Assembly: GCA_963844575.1 (NCBI GenBank)
Contig: CAWJOU010000005.1
Span: forward strand, 2,542,001-2,606,000
Source: DASZUK01 sp963844575
Lineage (GTDB): Bacteria; Actinomycetota; Acidimicrobiia; Acidimicrobiales; RAAP-2
Reading direction: 5' to 3'
Length of the DNA stretch: 64,000 nt
A program made the position numbers and the translations under genes. Each line of letters begins with the position of its first letter. Position 1 is the stretch's first letter. The notes below the pieces were generated by a model. That model did no database searches and was not told where the DNA came from. It saw only the letters and a list, made by a program, of their open reading frames with translations. Shown piece by piece: positions 41,427 through 52,324 of this stretch.

Positions 41427-43145
41427 TCATCGATCGGGCAGCCGGACCCGTTCGGGCAGGTGGAGGGCGAGCAGCTGGCGCGTCACGTCCGGCGGGACTG
41501 TCCTACGGGTGAGGAGCGAGACGCCGACCATGGCAAAGAAGGCCAATGGCACCGTCCAGATCGCCGGCTCACCGAGCAGCACGGCCGGCCAGCCGGTCTG
41601 CCCGACGCCGACCATCGCCAGGATCACCGCCATCGACGACGCGCCGCCGCCGAGGGCGAGGCCCCACAAGGCGCCCTTCCACGTCAATCCGGCCCACCAG
41701 ATACCGAGCAGCAGCAGCGGGCAGAACGACGACGCGGCGATGGCGAACGCCCAACCGACGAGCACGTTGATGGCGATCCCGCCGACGAGCAGGCCGAGCC
41801 CGGTGGCGACGACGCCGGCGGCGACGGCTGACAGCCGGAACGCCCGCACGCCGCGGCCGAGGAGGTCGTGGGAGACCGCACCGGCCATGCTGATCAGGAG
41901 GCCGGACGACGTCGACAAGAACGCGGCGAACGCGCCGGCCGCGGTGAGCGCGGCCAGGACGATCCCGACCGGGCCGGCCGCCGCCAGCCGCGGCAGGACG
42001 AGGACGACCGAATCGGTCTGCCCGCTCGTGTAGAGACCCGGCGCCTCCGCCCGGCCGAGCACCGCGAAGACGGCGGGAAAGACGTAGAAGCAGGCCAACA
42101 GGAGCAGGACCAACGACGTCGTCTTCCGGGCGGCCGGCCCGTCCGGGTTGGTGTAGAAGCGGACGAGGATGTGGGGGAGCCCGATCGCGCCGAGGAACGT
42201 CGCGAGGATCACGCCGTACGTGGCGGCCAGCGGGTGGTCGAGCTGGCCGCCGAGCCGGACCAGCGGCGACTCCCACTGCGCCGCGGTGAGCACCGCCTGC
42301 GACGTCACCGTCGGCGCCGGCGTGCCGGCCGGGAAGACGAGCGTGCTCCCGGCGGCGACGTCGTACTGGCCGGCTCGCAGCCGCAGTGGGCCGTCGCGCC
42401 GGACACCGGCGACGGTGCCGCGGGCGACGACGGTGACCGGCGTCCGCACCGCCATCACCTCGGCGTCGGGAAACTCGACCTTCGTCACCTTGTGGAACGT
42501 CGGCGACGCCGCGCCGTCGATCCCGGTCAGCGGCGGGTGCTGGACCAGCATGAGCAGGACGAGCGCGGGCACCGCGATGGCCGTCAGCTTGAGCCAGTAC
42601 TGGAACGCCTGGACGAACGTGATCCCCTTCATGCCGCCGCTGGCGATCCCGATGACGACGACGATGCCGAGGACGACGACACCGACCCAGTACGGCCCGC
42701 CGACGGCCGCCTGCAGCGTCAACCCGGCCCCCTTGAGCTGCGGCAGGAGGTAGAAGCCACAGATGACGAGGACCATCACCGTCGCCGCCCGGCGCAGGAC
42801 CGGCGACGCCAGCCGGCCCTCCGCGAAGTCCGGGATCGTGTACGCCCCGAAGCGGCGGAGCGGCGCGGCGACCGCGGCCAGTAGGACGAGATAGCCCGCG
42901 GCGTAGCCGACCGCGTACCAGAGCGCGCCCAACCCGTCCTGCATCGCCAGGCCGGCGATGCCGAGGAACGACGCGGCCGAGAGGTACTCACCGCAGATCG
43001 CCGACGCGTTGAGCGTCGGCGGGACCCGCCGGGCGGCGACGAGGAAGTCTTCCGGCGTCCGCGCCACCCGGAGCCCCCGGGCCCCGATGGCCGCGGTGAC
43101 GACGGCGACCGCGATGATCGCCCCGAGGACGGCCGGTTCGGTCAT
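41427..43145 (-). CDS. actP: Sodium:solute symporter, ActP (acetate permease)-like
   Basis: 572 residues with about 13 membrane helices. SSS-family segments include ARRVPPTLNASAICGEYLSA, GLPHILVRFYTNPD and FLSTSSGLLISMAGAVSHD. The similarity and the operon (small membrane subunit, LytTR/LytS regulators, with satP and acs divergent) point to acetate or another monocarboxylate. A ~100-residue hydrophilic insertion (about 215–300, with PTFHKVTKVEFPDAEVMAVR) is larger than in E. coli ActP but common in actinobacterial relatives. ATG overlaps the previous stop. Confidence 0.82.
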   Translation of the reverse strand: MTEPAVLGAIIAVAVVTAAIGARGLRVARTPEDFLVAARRVPPTLNASAICGEYLSAASFLGIAGLAMQDGLGALWYAVGYAAGYLVLLAAVAAPLRRFGAYTIPDFAEGRLASPVLRRAATVMVLVICGFYLLPQLKGAGLTLQAAVGGPYWVGVVVLGIVVVIGIASGGMKGITFVQAFQYWLKLTAIAVPALVLLMLVQHPPLTGIDGAASPTFHKVTKVEFPDAEVMAVRTPVTVVARGTVAGVRRDGPLRLRAGQYDVAAGSTLVFPAGTPAPTVTSQAVLTAAQWESPLVRLGGQLDHPLAATYGVILATFLGAIGLPHILVRFYTNPDGPAARKTTSLVLLLLACFYVFPAVFAVLGRAEAPGLYTSGQTDSVVLVLPRLAAAGPVGIVLAALTAAGAFAAFLSTSSGLLISMAGAVSHDLLGRGVRAFRLSAVAAGVVATGLGLLVGGIAINVLVGWAFAIAASSFCPLLLLGIWWAGLTWKGALWGLALGGGASSMAVILAMVGVGQTGWPAVLLGEPAIWTVPLAFFAMVGVSLLTRRTVPPDVTRQLLALHLPERVRLPDR

Positions 43146-43546
43146 GGCGGTTCGGTCATGGCGGTTCGGTCATGCCGGTCCCCGTCGTGGTCGCCGAGCA
43201 GCTCGACGAACCGCTGCTCGACGTGGGCGGCCCGCCGCCGGTACCAGAAGCCGAGCAGGACGAGCGGCGGGTAGATCCCGCCGCCGAGGACGATGAACGT
43301 GAGTGGCACGCCGGCCACGTGGACCTGGGCCAGGCTCGGCACGAGCACGGCCAGGAGGGGGTAGAGGAGGAGGAGCGCCGCCGCCGGCACCAGCACGGTG
43401 ACCGTCGCCCCGAGCTGGGCCCGCATCAACGAGCTGAGCAGCGTACGGGCGTAGTTGTCCTGCTGGTAGAGGTCCCCGGCCGCCGGGGAGTGGCCGACGA
43501 CCGTCGACCGTCGGGCCGGGGCCCGGACGACCTCGCGACCGCTCAC
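43142..43546 (-). CDS. Small membrane subunit of the symporter (DUF485-like)
   Basis: 134 residues from a GTG overlapping the LytTR gene stop (GTGA). A ~35-residue soluble start, then two membrane helices (ATVTVLVPAAALLLLYPLLA and VAGVPLTFIVLGGGIYPPLV) and a charged tail. Small two-helix proteins of this kind are encoded beside SSS symporters. It overlaps actP by 4 bases, so the two are made together. Confidence 0.75.
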   Translation of the reverse strand: MSGREVVRAPARRSTVVGHSPAAGDLYQQDNYARTLLSSLMRAQLGATVTVLVPAAALLLLYPLLAVLVPSLAQVHVAGVPLTFIVLGGGIYPPLVLLGFWYRRRAAHVEQRFVELLGDHDGDRHDRTAMTEPP

Positions 43547-44259
43547 CGCGAGCCCGGGCGGGCGTGGCGGACGAGCCGGTCCCGGAGCTCGCGCAGGTGC
43601 CGGCGGCTCACCGGCAGCTCCGTCTCGCCGACCTTGACCGTCGTCCGCGAGCCGTCCGTCCGCAGCTCGCGGATGTCGTGCACCGCGACGAGGTAGCTGC
43701 GGTGGATCCGGACGAAGCCGGCCCACTGCTCCTCGAGCACCGAGATGGCCACCCGCCACAGGTAGCTCGGGCCGTCCCGCAGGTGCAGCCGGACGTAGTC
43801 GCCGGCCGACTCGACCCAGCTGATGTCCTGCCGGTCGACCAGGATCGTCCGACCGCCGGACTCGACCGGCACCGCGTCGAGCTCCTCGGCGGCCTGGTAG
43901 CCACCGGTGGCTCGCCGGAGGACCCGTTCGAGGCGCTCCCGGTTGAGCGGCTTCAGCAGGTAGCCGGCCGCGCCGACGTCGAACGCCTCCAACGCGTGCT
44001 CGTCGTGGGCCGTCACGAAGACGACGACCGGCGGTGCCGAGAAGCGGGCGAGCACCCGGGCGAGGTCGAGGCCGTCGAGGCCGGGCATGCGGATGTCGAG
44101 CAGGACGACGTCGAAGTGGTCGTCGCGCAGCTGGCGCAGCGCGTCGGTCGCGCTCTGCGTCACCGCCACCGAGCCGACCAGCTCGGACGTGCGCAGGAGA
44201 TACGACAGCTCGTCGAGCGACGGGACCTCGTCGTCGACCGCGAGGACCGAGAGCGCCAC
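43543..44259 (-). CDS. LytTR-family response regulator
   Basis: 238 residues from a GTG. Receiver domain 1–~120 with acidic pair in AVDDE, phospho-acceptor Asp in VVLLDIRMPGLDG and Lys in YLLKPL. The C-terminal LytTR DNA-binding domain follows (ISWVESAGDYVRLHLRDG, IHRSYLVAVHDI). Pairs with the LytS-type kinase whose stop it overlaps by one base. Likely controls actP and/or the divergent satP–acs genes. Confidence 0.92.
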   Translation of the reverse strand: MALSVLAVDDEVPSLDELSYLLRTSELVGSVAVTQSATDALRQLRDDHFDVVLLDIRMPGLDGLDLARVLARFSAPPVVVFVTAHDEHALEAFDVGAAGYLLKPLNRERLERVLRRATGGYQAAEELDAVPVESGGRTILVDRQDISWVESAGDYVRLHLRDGPSYLWRVAISVLEEQWAGFVRIHRSYLVAVHDIRELRTDGSRTTVKVGETELPVSRRHLRELRDRLVRHARPGSR

Positions 44260-45437
44260 TACACCTTCACCCCCGCACAGAACTTCGGGATCCGCAGCCC
44301 GACCTTCGTGCCGGCGCCGACCCCGGTCTCGATCGTCAGGCCGTGCTCCTCGCCGAAGACGGCCCGGAGGCGCTCGTCGACGTTGTGGAGGCCGATCCCT
44401 TCGCCTTGGGCGCGGCCGGCGAGCACCCGGCTGAGGTACGCCGGGTCCGCGCCGACCCCGTCGTCCTCGACGCTGACGACCGCCTCGTTCTCGCCGTCGG
44501 CGATGACGATCGACAGCTTCCCGGTGCGCTCGCTCGGCTCGAGGCCGTGGCGCACCGCGTTCTCGACCAACGGTTGCAGGATGAGCGACGGCAGCACGAC
44601 GCCCAGTACCTCCGGCGCGACCCGCAGCGTCACCGACAGCCGTTCGCCGAACCGGGCCCGCTCGAGGTCGAGGTACGTGTCGACGAGCCGCAGCTCCTCG
44701 GCCATCGTGACGAACTGCCCGTGGCTCCGGAAGCTATAGCGGGTGAAGTCGGCGAAGCCGATCAACAGTTCGCGGGCCCGCTCGGGGTCCGTCCGCACGA
44801 ACGACTCGATCGCGGTCAACGCGTTGTAGATGAAGTGCGGGGAGATCTGGGCCCGGAGGAAGCGGAGCTCCGCCTGATCGGCCCGGCGCCGCGACCGGTC
44901 GAGCTCGGCCAGTTCCAGCTGGGCGGAGACGAACTGGCCGACCTCGCTCGTCAGCCGCAGCAGTCCCGCCGACGCCGCCGGCCCGAGCATGCCGAGGGCA
45001 CCGACGACGTGGCCGTCGACGTGCACCGGGACGATCACGCCGGCCTGCAGCGGGCAGCCGACCGGGTCGCCGCAGTCGAGCTGGTCGACCGAGAGCGTCT
45101 GCGGCCGGCCGCTGGCGATCGCCGCCTGCAATGGCGGTTGGAGAAAGACGCGGTGTGCCCCGTCGACGTTGTCCGCCGCCAGCACCCCGCCGTCGTCGGC
45201 CAGCACGACCCCACTGGCGCCGAGCAGCGCCCGCAGGTGCGGCACCGCCCGGGCCGCGCTCTCGTGCGTCAGCCCCGATCGCAGCGCCGGCGCGGCCAGG
45301 CTGGCCGTGTGCAGTGCCTCGTACGTCGCCCGCTGGGTCGGCGTCCCCAGGTGCCGACCGCCTCGCCAGGCGAACCAGCCGACGCCCCCGATGAGGAGGA
45401 CCACCGCGATCAGGGTCAGCCACAGCGCGTCTCTCAC
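44259..45437 (-). CDS. LytS-type sensor histidine kinase
   Basis: 392 residues from a GTG preceded by GGGGG. One N-terminal membrane helix (LWLTLIAVVLLIGGVGWFAW), a GAF-like sensor (about 70–210) with two Cys in LDCGDPVGCPL, then the His_kinase domain with phospho-acceptor in FLRAQISPHFIYNAL and an HATPase domain (LILQPLVENAVRHGL, EDDGVG, GEGIGLHNVDERL). The ligand is unknown; the sensor is cytoplasmic by this topology. First gene of the lytS–lytR–small subunit–actP operon. Confidence 0.88.
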   Translation of the reverse strand: MRDALWLTLIAVVLLIGGVGWFAWRGGRHLGTPTQRATYEALHTASLAAPALRSGLTHESAARAVPHLRALLGASGVVLADDGGVLAADNVDGAHRVFLQPPLQAAIASGRPQTLSVDQLDCGDPVGCPLQAGVIVPVHVDGHVVGALGMLGPAASAGLLRLTSEVGQFVSAQLELAELDRSRRRADQAELRFLRAQISPHFIYNALTAIESFVRTDPERARELLIGFADFTRYSFRSHGQFVTMAEELRLVDTYLDLERARFGERLSVTLRVAPEVLGVVLPSLILQPLVENAVRHGLEPSERTGKLSIVIADGENEAVVSVEDDGVGADPAYLSRVLAGRAQGEGIGLHNVDERLRAVFGEEHGLTIETGVGAGTKVGLRIPKFCAGVKV

Positions 45438-45542
45438 GAAAACCCCCGGCGTACACCCGTTGCCGACGGGTGGCGCTATCCGGATCCTACCCGTGGGTCC
45501 CAGTTCGAACCGGGCCAACCTTGGCCGCTCGTCGTGGGAAAT

Positions 45543-45568
45543 CGACCGCTCGGCGACCGCTCGGCGAC
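45543..45568. promoter_or_regulatory. 11-bp tandem repeats in the lytS/satP divergent promoter region
   Basis: CGACCGCTCGG occurs twice in tandem (45543–45553, 45554–45564) with the first bases of a third copy, in the 268-bp gap between the divergent starts. Spacing of one helical turn would place both on the same face of DNA. LytTR regulators bind direct repeats, so this is a candidate operator; not proven. I saw no other clear element in the gap. Confidence 0.35.
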
Positions 45569-45705
45569 GCATTCGGCCGGTTGGCCGATGGACGATTGAA
45601 CCGACCGGCCGCCATCGGCAAGATCGACCGTGGGTTGTCGGAACACCGGCAACGGCACGGACACCGGCTCGCACCGGCGGTGCGGCCGGGGGGAGGCGTG
45701 AGACC

Positions 45706-46350
45706 ATGGCTACGACGTTCGGGGAGGCCCGCCCGGTCGCCCAACCGGTAGAGATCACCGCGGCACCAGGGGTGGCCGATCCCGCCCCGCTCGGTCTCGC
45801 CGCCTTCGCGCTGACGACGTTCCTGCTCTCGGTGGCCAACGCCGGGTGGACGCGGGGGACCGGCAGCGAGTGGCTCGGCTATGCCCTCGCCTACGGCGGG
45901 CTGGCTCAGCTGCTGGCCGGGATGTGGGAGTTCAAGAACCGCAACGTCTTCGGCGCCACCGCCTTCTCGACGTACGGCGGCTTCTGGATCGGCCTCGCCC
46001 TCTACGTCTTGCTCATCGTCCCGCACGCCAAGGACGCCGCCCAGATCGCCAACGACCAGGCGTGGATCGTCCTCGCCTTCTTGATCTTCAACAGCTACAT
46101 GCTGCTGTGGAGCCTGTTCGTCAACAAAGCCGTGCTCGGCGTCTTCCTCACCCTGGAGGTCACCGAGATCCTCCTCGTCGTCGGCAACTTCTCGCATTCC
46201 GGCGCCACAGTGATCAAGGCCGCCGGCATCGCCGGGGTCGTCACCGCCGGGGTGGCCTGGTACACGTCGGCCGCCGGCGTCATCAACGGGATCGCCGGTC
46301 GTCACGTACTGTTCGTCGGGAAGCCTCTGAACCTCGCTCCCCGGCGGTGA
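45706..46350 (+). CDS. satP: Acetate/succinate transporter, SatP (GPR1/FUN34/YaaH) family
   Basis: 214 residues, ATG with GGGGGGAGG upstream. The family signature NPAPLGL appears as DPAPLGL (residues 25–31). Six membrane helices follow, with the conserved GLAQLLAGMWEFKNRNVFGATAF segment (split here as GLAQLLAGMWEF and KNRNVFGATAF). These proteins form hexameric acetate channels. It is 6 bases before acs, giving uptake plus activation of acetate in one transcript. Confidence 0.92.
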   Translation: MATTFGEARPVAQPVEITAAPGVADPAPLGLAAFALTTFLLSVANAGWTRGTGSEWLGYALAYGGLAQLLAGMWEFKNRNVFGATAFSTYGGFWIGLALYVLLIVPHAKDAAQIANDQAWIVLAFLIFNSYMLLWSLFVNKAVLGVFLTLEVTEILLVVGNFSHSGATVIKAAGIAGVVTAGVAWYTSAAGVINGIAGRHVLFVGKPLNLAPRR

Positions 46351-46356
46351 ACCGAC

Positions 46357-48324
<1,968 letters not shown>

Positions 48325-48376
48325 CGTCACCACCGGCCGGCCACCGGCATTTGCCGGTCGGGCCTAACATTCTCAG

Positions 48377-48676
48377 GTGGCTCACATCCGTCCGAAGGTG
48401 CTGGCCGTCGTCGGCGTGCTGGCCCTCGTGGCCGGCGCCGTCTGCTGCCTGGCGTTCGCCGTGGCCCAGACGAGCTGCCAGAACGGCCCCAACGGGCTGA
48501 CAATCGACCCGCAGCTGGCCAACCTGTGCTCCGGCGACGCCTGGGGCGCCCGGGTCGGGTTCGTCGTTCTCGTCGTCGGAGCCTTGATGGTCCTGCTGGC
48601 CGCCGTCGCCGCCACGCCCCGCTACAGCCAGCAACGGGACGCCCGGGCTCGAGCCCACCGATCGTCCGACGCCTAG
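48377..48676 (+). CDS. Small two-helix membrane protein
   Basis: 99 residues from a GTG. Two hydrophobic helices (VLAVVGVLALVAGAVCCLAF and GFVVLVVGALMVLLAAVAAT) flank an outer loop with two cysteines (TSCQNGPNG, NLCSGDAWG). Basic cytoplasmic tail. No family recognised. It sits three bases before the channel gene and may be an accessory subunit. Confidence 0.6.
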   Translation: MAHIRPKVLAVVGVLALVAGAVCCLAFAVAQTSCQNGPNGLTIDPQLANLCSGDAWGARVGFVVLVVGALMVLLAAVAATPRYSQQRDARARAHRSSDA

Positions 48677-48679
48677 CGG

Positions 48680-49567
48680 ATGGGCACCCTGGAGCGGATC
48701 CAGCGGCTCGAGAAGGTCGAACAGGACCGGCTGGAAGAAGAAGAGCACCGGGAACGGGCCCGGGTGGACCAGCAGGTCGCGGCGGACGAGTCCCGGGCCG
48801 AGCCGAGCCACCGGCTGGAACGCTACGAACGGTTCGCCCGTCTCCCGATGGCCGTCGTCGGGGTCGGCTGGGCCGTCGCCGCCGTCGTCGTCGTCACCGC
48901 CACCGGGTCCGCCCCGGAGTGGCTGGTCGGACTGCTGTTCGGGCTGTGGGCGATCATCTTCGTCGAGTACGTCGCCCGCCTCCTGGCCACGCCGGACCGC
49001 CGTGGCTACGTCGCCACCCGGCGGATCGAGCCGGCGCTGGTGGTCCTGCCGGTCCTCCAGCCCCTCCGACTCGCCGACCTGCCCCGCGTGGACGTGGTGG
49101 CCACGGAGCTGGCCCTGCGGACCCGGGCCATCCTCCGGCACCGCGGCCTGTTCCGGGTGCTGCTGGCCGCCGCCGGCCTCCTGTTCGTCGGCTCCTGGCT
49201 GGTCATGCTGTCCGAACGGGACGCGCCGGGAGCCAACATCCACGACTACGGCTCGGCCCTGTGGTGGGGCATCGTCACGATGACCACCGTCGGCTACGGC
49301 GACAAGTTCCCGGTGACCGGCCTCGGCCGGGCCGTCGCCGTGGTGCTGATGTTGGTCGGCATCGGGCTGCTCGGCGTCATCACCGCCACCGTCGCGTCGT
49401 TCTTCGTCCAGGAGCACACCGACGCCAACAAGGCCAAGATCGAGCAGTCCCACCAGGATCTGACCGCCCAGCTCGATGCCCTCGGGGCGCGGTTGGACCG
49501 CATCGAGATCCTCCTTCAGCCGCCAGCGGCCCGAGCCGCCCCCGATCAAGGGACGAACCACTCATGA
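48680..49567 (+). CDS. Voltage-gated-like potassium channel
   Basis: 295 residues. Residues 1–35 form an acidic/basic coiled coil; membrane helices follow at about 57–75, 82–102 and 158–177. The pore has the potassium selectivity filter TTVGYGD at 202–208 and a last helix (VVLMLVGIGLLGVITATVAS). A second coiled coil (KAKIEQSHQDLTAQLDALGA) closes the protein, probably driving tetramer assembly. The S4-like helix has few arginines, so voltage sensing is weakly supported. The stop overlaps the corA-like ATG. Confidence 0.88.
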   Translation: MGTLERIQRLEKVEQDRLEEEEHRERARVDQQVAADESRAEPSHRLERYERFARLPMAVVGVGWAVAAVVVVTATGSAPEWLVGLLFGLWAIIFVEYVARLLATPDRRGYVATRRIEPALVVLPVLQPLRLADLPRVDVVATELALRTRAILRHRGLFRVLLAAAGLLFVGSWLVMLSERDAPGANIHDYGSALWWGIVTMTTVGYGDKFPVTGLGRAVAVVLMLVGIGLLGVITATVASFFVQEHTDANKAKIEQSHQDLTAQLDALGARLDRIEILLQPPAARAAPDQGTNHS

Positions 49568-50544
49568 CCACGACCATCACCCGCGACGGCCGCACCGTGC
49601 CGGCCTCGGTCGACGACGTCAAGCAGGCGCTCGACGCGGGGCAGTTCGTCTGGGTGGACATCGACCCGGCCGACGGCGACGAGCTGGGCCAGGTTCTCGA
49701 GCCGTTCCACTTCCACCCGCTGGCCGTGGAAGACGCCACCGAGTTCGGGCAGCGGCCCAAGGTCGACGAGTACGACGACTTCGTCTACCTGGTCGCCTAC
49801 GGCGCCCTGCCCGATGGTACGGGTACCACCGAGGTCCACCTGATGTTCTCCGACAAGTTCCTCGTGACCGTCCACCACGGACCGTGCACGGCCCTGGACG
49901 AGGTCCACAAGCGCCAGCGGCTAGTCACCGAGGCTCAGGCCCAGGGGGCCGCGCCCCAGGTCATCCTGACCTACCTGATCGTCGACTCGCTCACCAACAG
50001 TTTCTTCCCCGTCCTCTCCGACTTCGACGACCGGGTCGACACCCTGGAAGACGCCATCTTGAAGCAACCGACCGAGGAGCAGCTCGGGGAGCTGTTCACC
50101 ATGAAGCGGTCGCTGCTCACCATCCGCAAGATCGTGACCCCCCAACGGGACATGTTCGCCGGCTTGGCCTCCGGCCTCGTCGAGATCCCGGGCATGACGG
50201 CCGAGAGCTCCCGGTACTTCCGCGACCTCTACGACCACCTGATCCGGATCAGCGACCTCGTCGACAGCTACCGCGACCTGCTGAGCGGCGTGATGGACAC
50301 CCACATCTCGACCGTGTCGAACCGGCTGAACGTCGTCATGAAGCAGCTGGCCGTCATCGCGACCGTCTTCTTGCCCCTGAGCTTCCTGACCGGTTTCTTC
50401 GGCCAGAACTTCGGCTGGCTCGTCTTCCACCTCGGCAGCGGCTGGACGTTCCTCGGGCTCGGGATCGGCACCGAAATCGTCGCCGTCATCGCCCTCGCCG
50501 TCCTGTTCAAAAAGCGCGGCTGGCTCGGCGGACCGTCCGCGTAG
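49564..50544 (+). CDS. corA: CorA-family divalent-cation transporter with GQN motif
   Basis: 326 residues. Long N-terminal alpha/beta domain, the stalk helix, then two C-terminal membrane helices (about 262–279 and 296–316). The pore-mouth GMN motif of CorA is replaced by GQN at 280–282 (GFFGQNFGW). CorA relatives with altered GxN motifs can differ in ion preference, for example for zinc. It overlaps the potassium-channel gene by 4 bases, so both are made together. Confidence 0.85.
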   Translation: MTTTITRDGRTVPASVDDVKQALDAGQFVWVDIDPADGDELGQVLEPFHFHPLAVEDATEFGQRPKVDEYDDFVYLVAYGALPDGTGTTEVHLMFSDKFLVTVHHGPCTALDEVHKRQRLVTEAQAQGAAPQVILTYLIVDSLTNSFFPVLSDFDDRVDTLEDAILKQPTEEQLGELFTMKRSLLTIRKIVTPQRDMFAGLASGLVEIPGMTAESSRYFRDLYDHLIRISDLVDSYRDLLSGVMDTHISTVSNRLNVVMKQLAVIATVFLPLSFLTGFFGQNFGWLVFHLGSGWTFLGLGIGTEIVAVIALAVLFKKRGWLGGPSA

Positions 50545-50580
50545 GCCCACCTCGACCGGCTCGGCGCCCGCCGTCACCGC

Positions 50581-50607
50581 GGCCCGACAGTCGAGGCCCG
50601 ACAGTCG
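50581..50607. repeat. 13-bp direct repeat between convergent genes
   Basis: GGCCCGACAGTCG is repeated at 50581–50593 and 50595–50607 in the 78-bp gap between the corA-like and patatin genes. Meaning unknown. Confidence 0.7.
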
Positions 50608-50622
50608 CCGCCCCGACCGTCG

Positions 50623-52068
50623 TCAGGCCGCGAGGGGATCGGCGGGCAGTCCGGGCGGCGGCGGGCCGACGTGGACCTCGTACCCCGACGACCACCGCTC
50701 GGTGTCCGGCGGCGTGGGCAGCCCGAGACCCTTGCGCTCGGTCACCGCGTCCCGGATCGTCGTCTTGAGCGCGGCCAGTGCCCGCTGGTCGCCCGGTGCC
50801 GGGCCGCCGGCCTGCCAGATCGCCTCCTCACGGTGCCAGGCCTGGGTGCGGGCCACGACGATCGCGTCGGTCGTCGCGGCCGCCCGCTCCCGGATGCCCG
50901 CGGGAACGTCGGCCAGGACGTCGGCCGCCCGCATCCAGCCGTAGTCCATATTGAGCAGCATCAACCCCTGCGAGACCTCGAACGGCCCGACGACGTCGAC
51001 CAGCGGGTCGATCACCGTCACCGTCGTCCCCGGTGGCAGCGGCGGGTTGAGGTTGGCCAACTGGCGCTCCGCGAAAGCGACCGCCCCCACCGCCCGCAGG
51101 AACACGGCCGGCGCGGTGGCCGACAGGTAGTCCGTCGTGTCCCGTGGCTGGGCGACCGGGACGGCCAGGACGGCGAAGACCCGGGTGGCGCCGAGACGGA
51201 CGGCCGCATCGACCGGGATGTTGTTGGCGATGCCGCCGTCCACGTAGACGTCGCCGGCCAGCTGCCGGGGAGGGAACAGCATCGGGACGCTCGCCGACGC
51301 CAGCATCCCTTCCAGCACGTCGACCGGGCCGGCCACCGGCGTGACCGCGTCCGACGCGACGATCTCGCCGCGCTCGGTCACGTACCGCAGGACGCCGTCG
51401 CCGAGGGCCGCCACCGCCATCCGGAGCTCCAGGCCCGGCCGGCCGACGAGCGCCGGGTCGACCCGCCGGATCCCGCTCGACCCCCCGTGCCGGAGAACGG
51501 CGGCCAGCGGTTCGAGCGTGAGGATCGAGCTGGCGTTGCCCCGCAGTGCCTTGCGGGCCCGGTTCAGGTGGGGGAGGGCCTGGCCGACCCGCACCGCCGT
51601 GTCCAGGTACCGGCGCAACTGGGGATGGGCTCCCCGTACCCGGGCCCAGGCCCGGTGACCCGATGGCGACCCCGGCGCCGGCGAAGCCGGCGGGACCCCG
51701 GTCGTCCCGGGTGGGTTCGGCCCGGGTGGGCTCGTGCCGGGGATCGGTGGCCGGGTCCGCTCGGTGACGTAGCCGTCGACCGCTCGTCCGAAGGGCGTCC
51801 CGTCCAGGGCGGCCACCCACGGCTGCTTGCCGAACAGCAGCTGGCTGTCGGTCATGGCCAGGAGGTCGTCGTGCAGGTCCCGGGCCCGGTCCACCAGCTC
51901 CCGATGGGTCCGGGCCTGGGCCAGGACCACGGCACAGATGGACCCGGCCGACGTCGCCGTGATCACCTCGGGGGTGATGGCCTCCTCTTCCACCAGGTAC
52001 CGGATGGCCCCGGCCTCGAAGGCCCCCTTCGTCCCGCCGCCCGCCAGGACGAACGCCGTCTTGCTCAC
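50623..52068 (-). CDS. Patatin-like phospholipase
   Basis: 481 residues from a GTG (VSKTAFVLAGGG) that puts the oxyanion motif at the N-terminus. GGGTKGAF forms the oxyanion hole, the nucleophile serine lies in ATSAGS (Ala replaces the first Gly of GxSxG) and the catalytic Asp in VDGGIANN. A Pro/Gly-rich insertion of ~45 residues near 120–165 lies between the two halves. These enzymes hydrolyse lipid acyl chains; some are toxins or membrane remodellers. Stands 55 bases from thiS on the same strand. Confidence 0.88.
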   Translation of the reverse strand: MSKTAFVLAGGGTKGAFEAGAIRYLVEEEAITPEVITATSAGSICAVVLAQARTHRELVDRARDLHDDLLAMTDSQLLFGKQPWVAALDGTPFGRAVDGYVTERTRPPIPGTSPPGPNPPGTTGVPPASPAPGSPSGHRAWARVRGAHPQLRRYLDTAVRVGQALPHLNRARKALRGNASSILTLEPLAAVLRHGGSSGIRRVDPALVGRPGLELRMAVAALGDGVLRYVTERGEIVASDAVTPVAGPVDVLEGMLASASVPMLFPPRQLAGDVYVDGGIANNIPVDAAVRLGATRVFAVLAVPVAQPRDTTDYLSATAPAVFLRAVGAVAFAERQLANLNPPLPPGTTVTVIDPLVDVVGPFEVSQGLMLLNMDYGWMRAADVLADVPAGIRERAAATTDAIVVARTQAWHREEAIWQAGGPAPGDQRALAALKTTIRDAVTERKGLGLPTPPDTERWSSGYEVHVGPPPPGLPADPLAA

Positions 52069-52123
52069 CGCCGTTTCCCCATCCGCCGACCAGTCTCGCG
52101 TCCCCAGCCGGCCGGCGGGCAAC

Positions 52124-52324
52124 TCATCCGCCGGCCGCGGCCGTGACGACCTCGACGTGGCCGCCATCGGGCACCGCGACCGACGCCCACCGGGACCGGG
52201 GGACGACCTCCCGGTCGACGGCGACGGCGACGCCGCGGTCGGACGGGCAGAGGAGGGCGACGACGTCGGCCACCGTGCTGCCGTCGACCAGCTCGACCGG
52301 GCGCCCGTTGACGACCGCGTTCAT
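52124..52324 (-). CDS. thiS: Sulfur carrier protein ThiS
   Basis: 66 residues with the ubiquitin-like fold start MNAVVNGRPVEL and the required C-terminal Gly-Gly (AAAGG), which is adenylated and thiocarboxylated to deliver sulfur for the thiazole of thiamine. Its ATG overlaps the thiO stop (ATGA). thiG, the usual next gene, is not present downstream; the patatin gene follows instead. Confidence 0.92.
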   Translation of the reverse strand: MNAVVNGRPVELVDGSTVADVVALLCPSDRGVAVAVDREVVPRSRWASVAVPDGGHVEVVTAAAGG

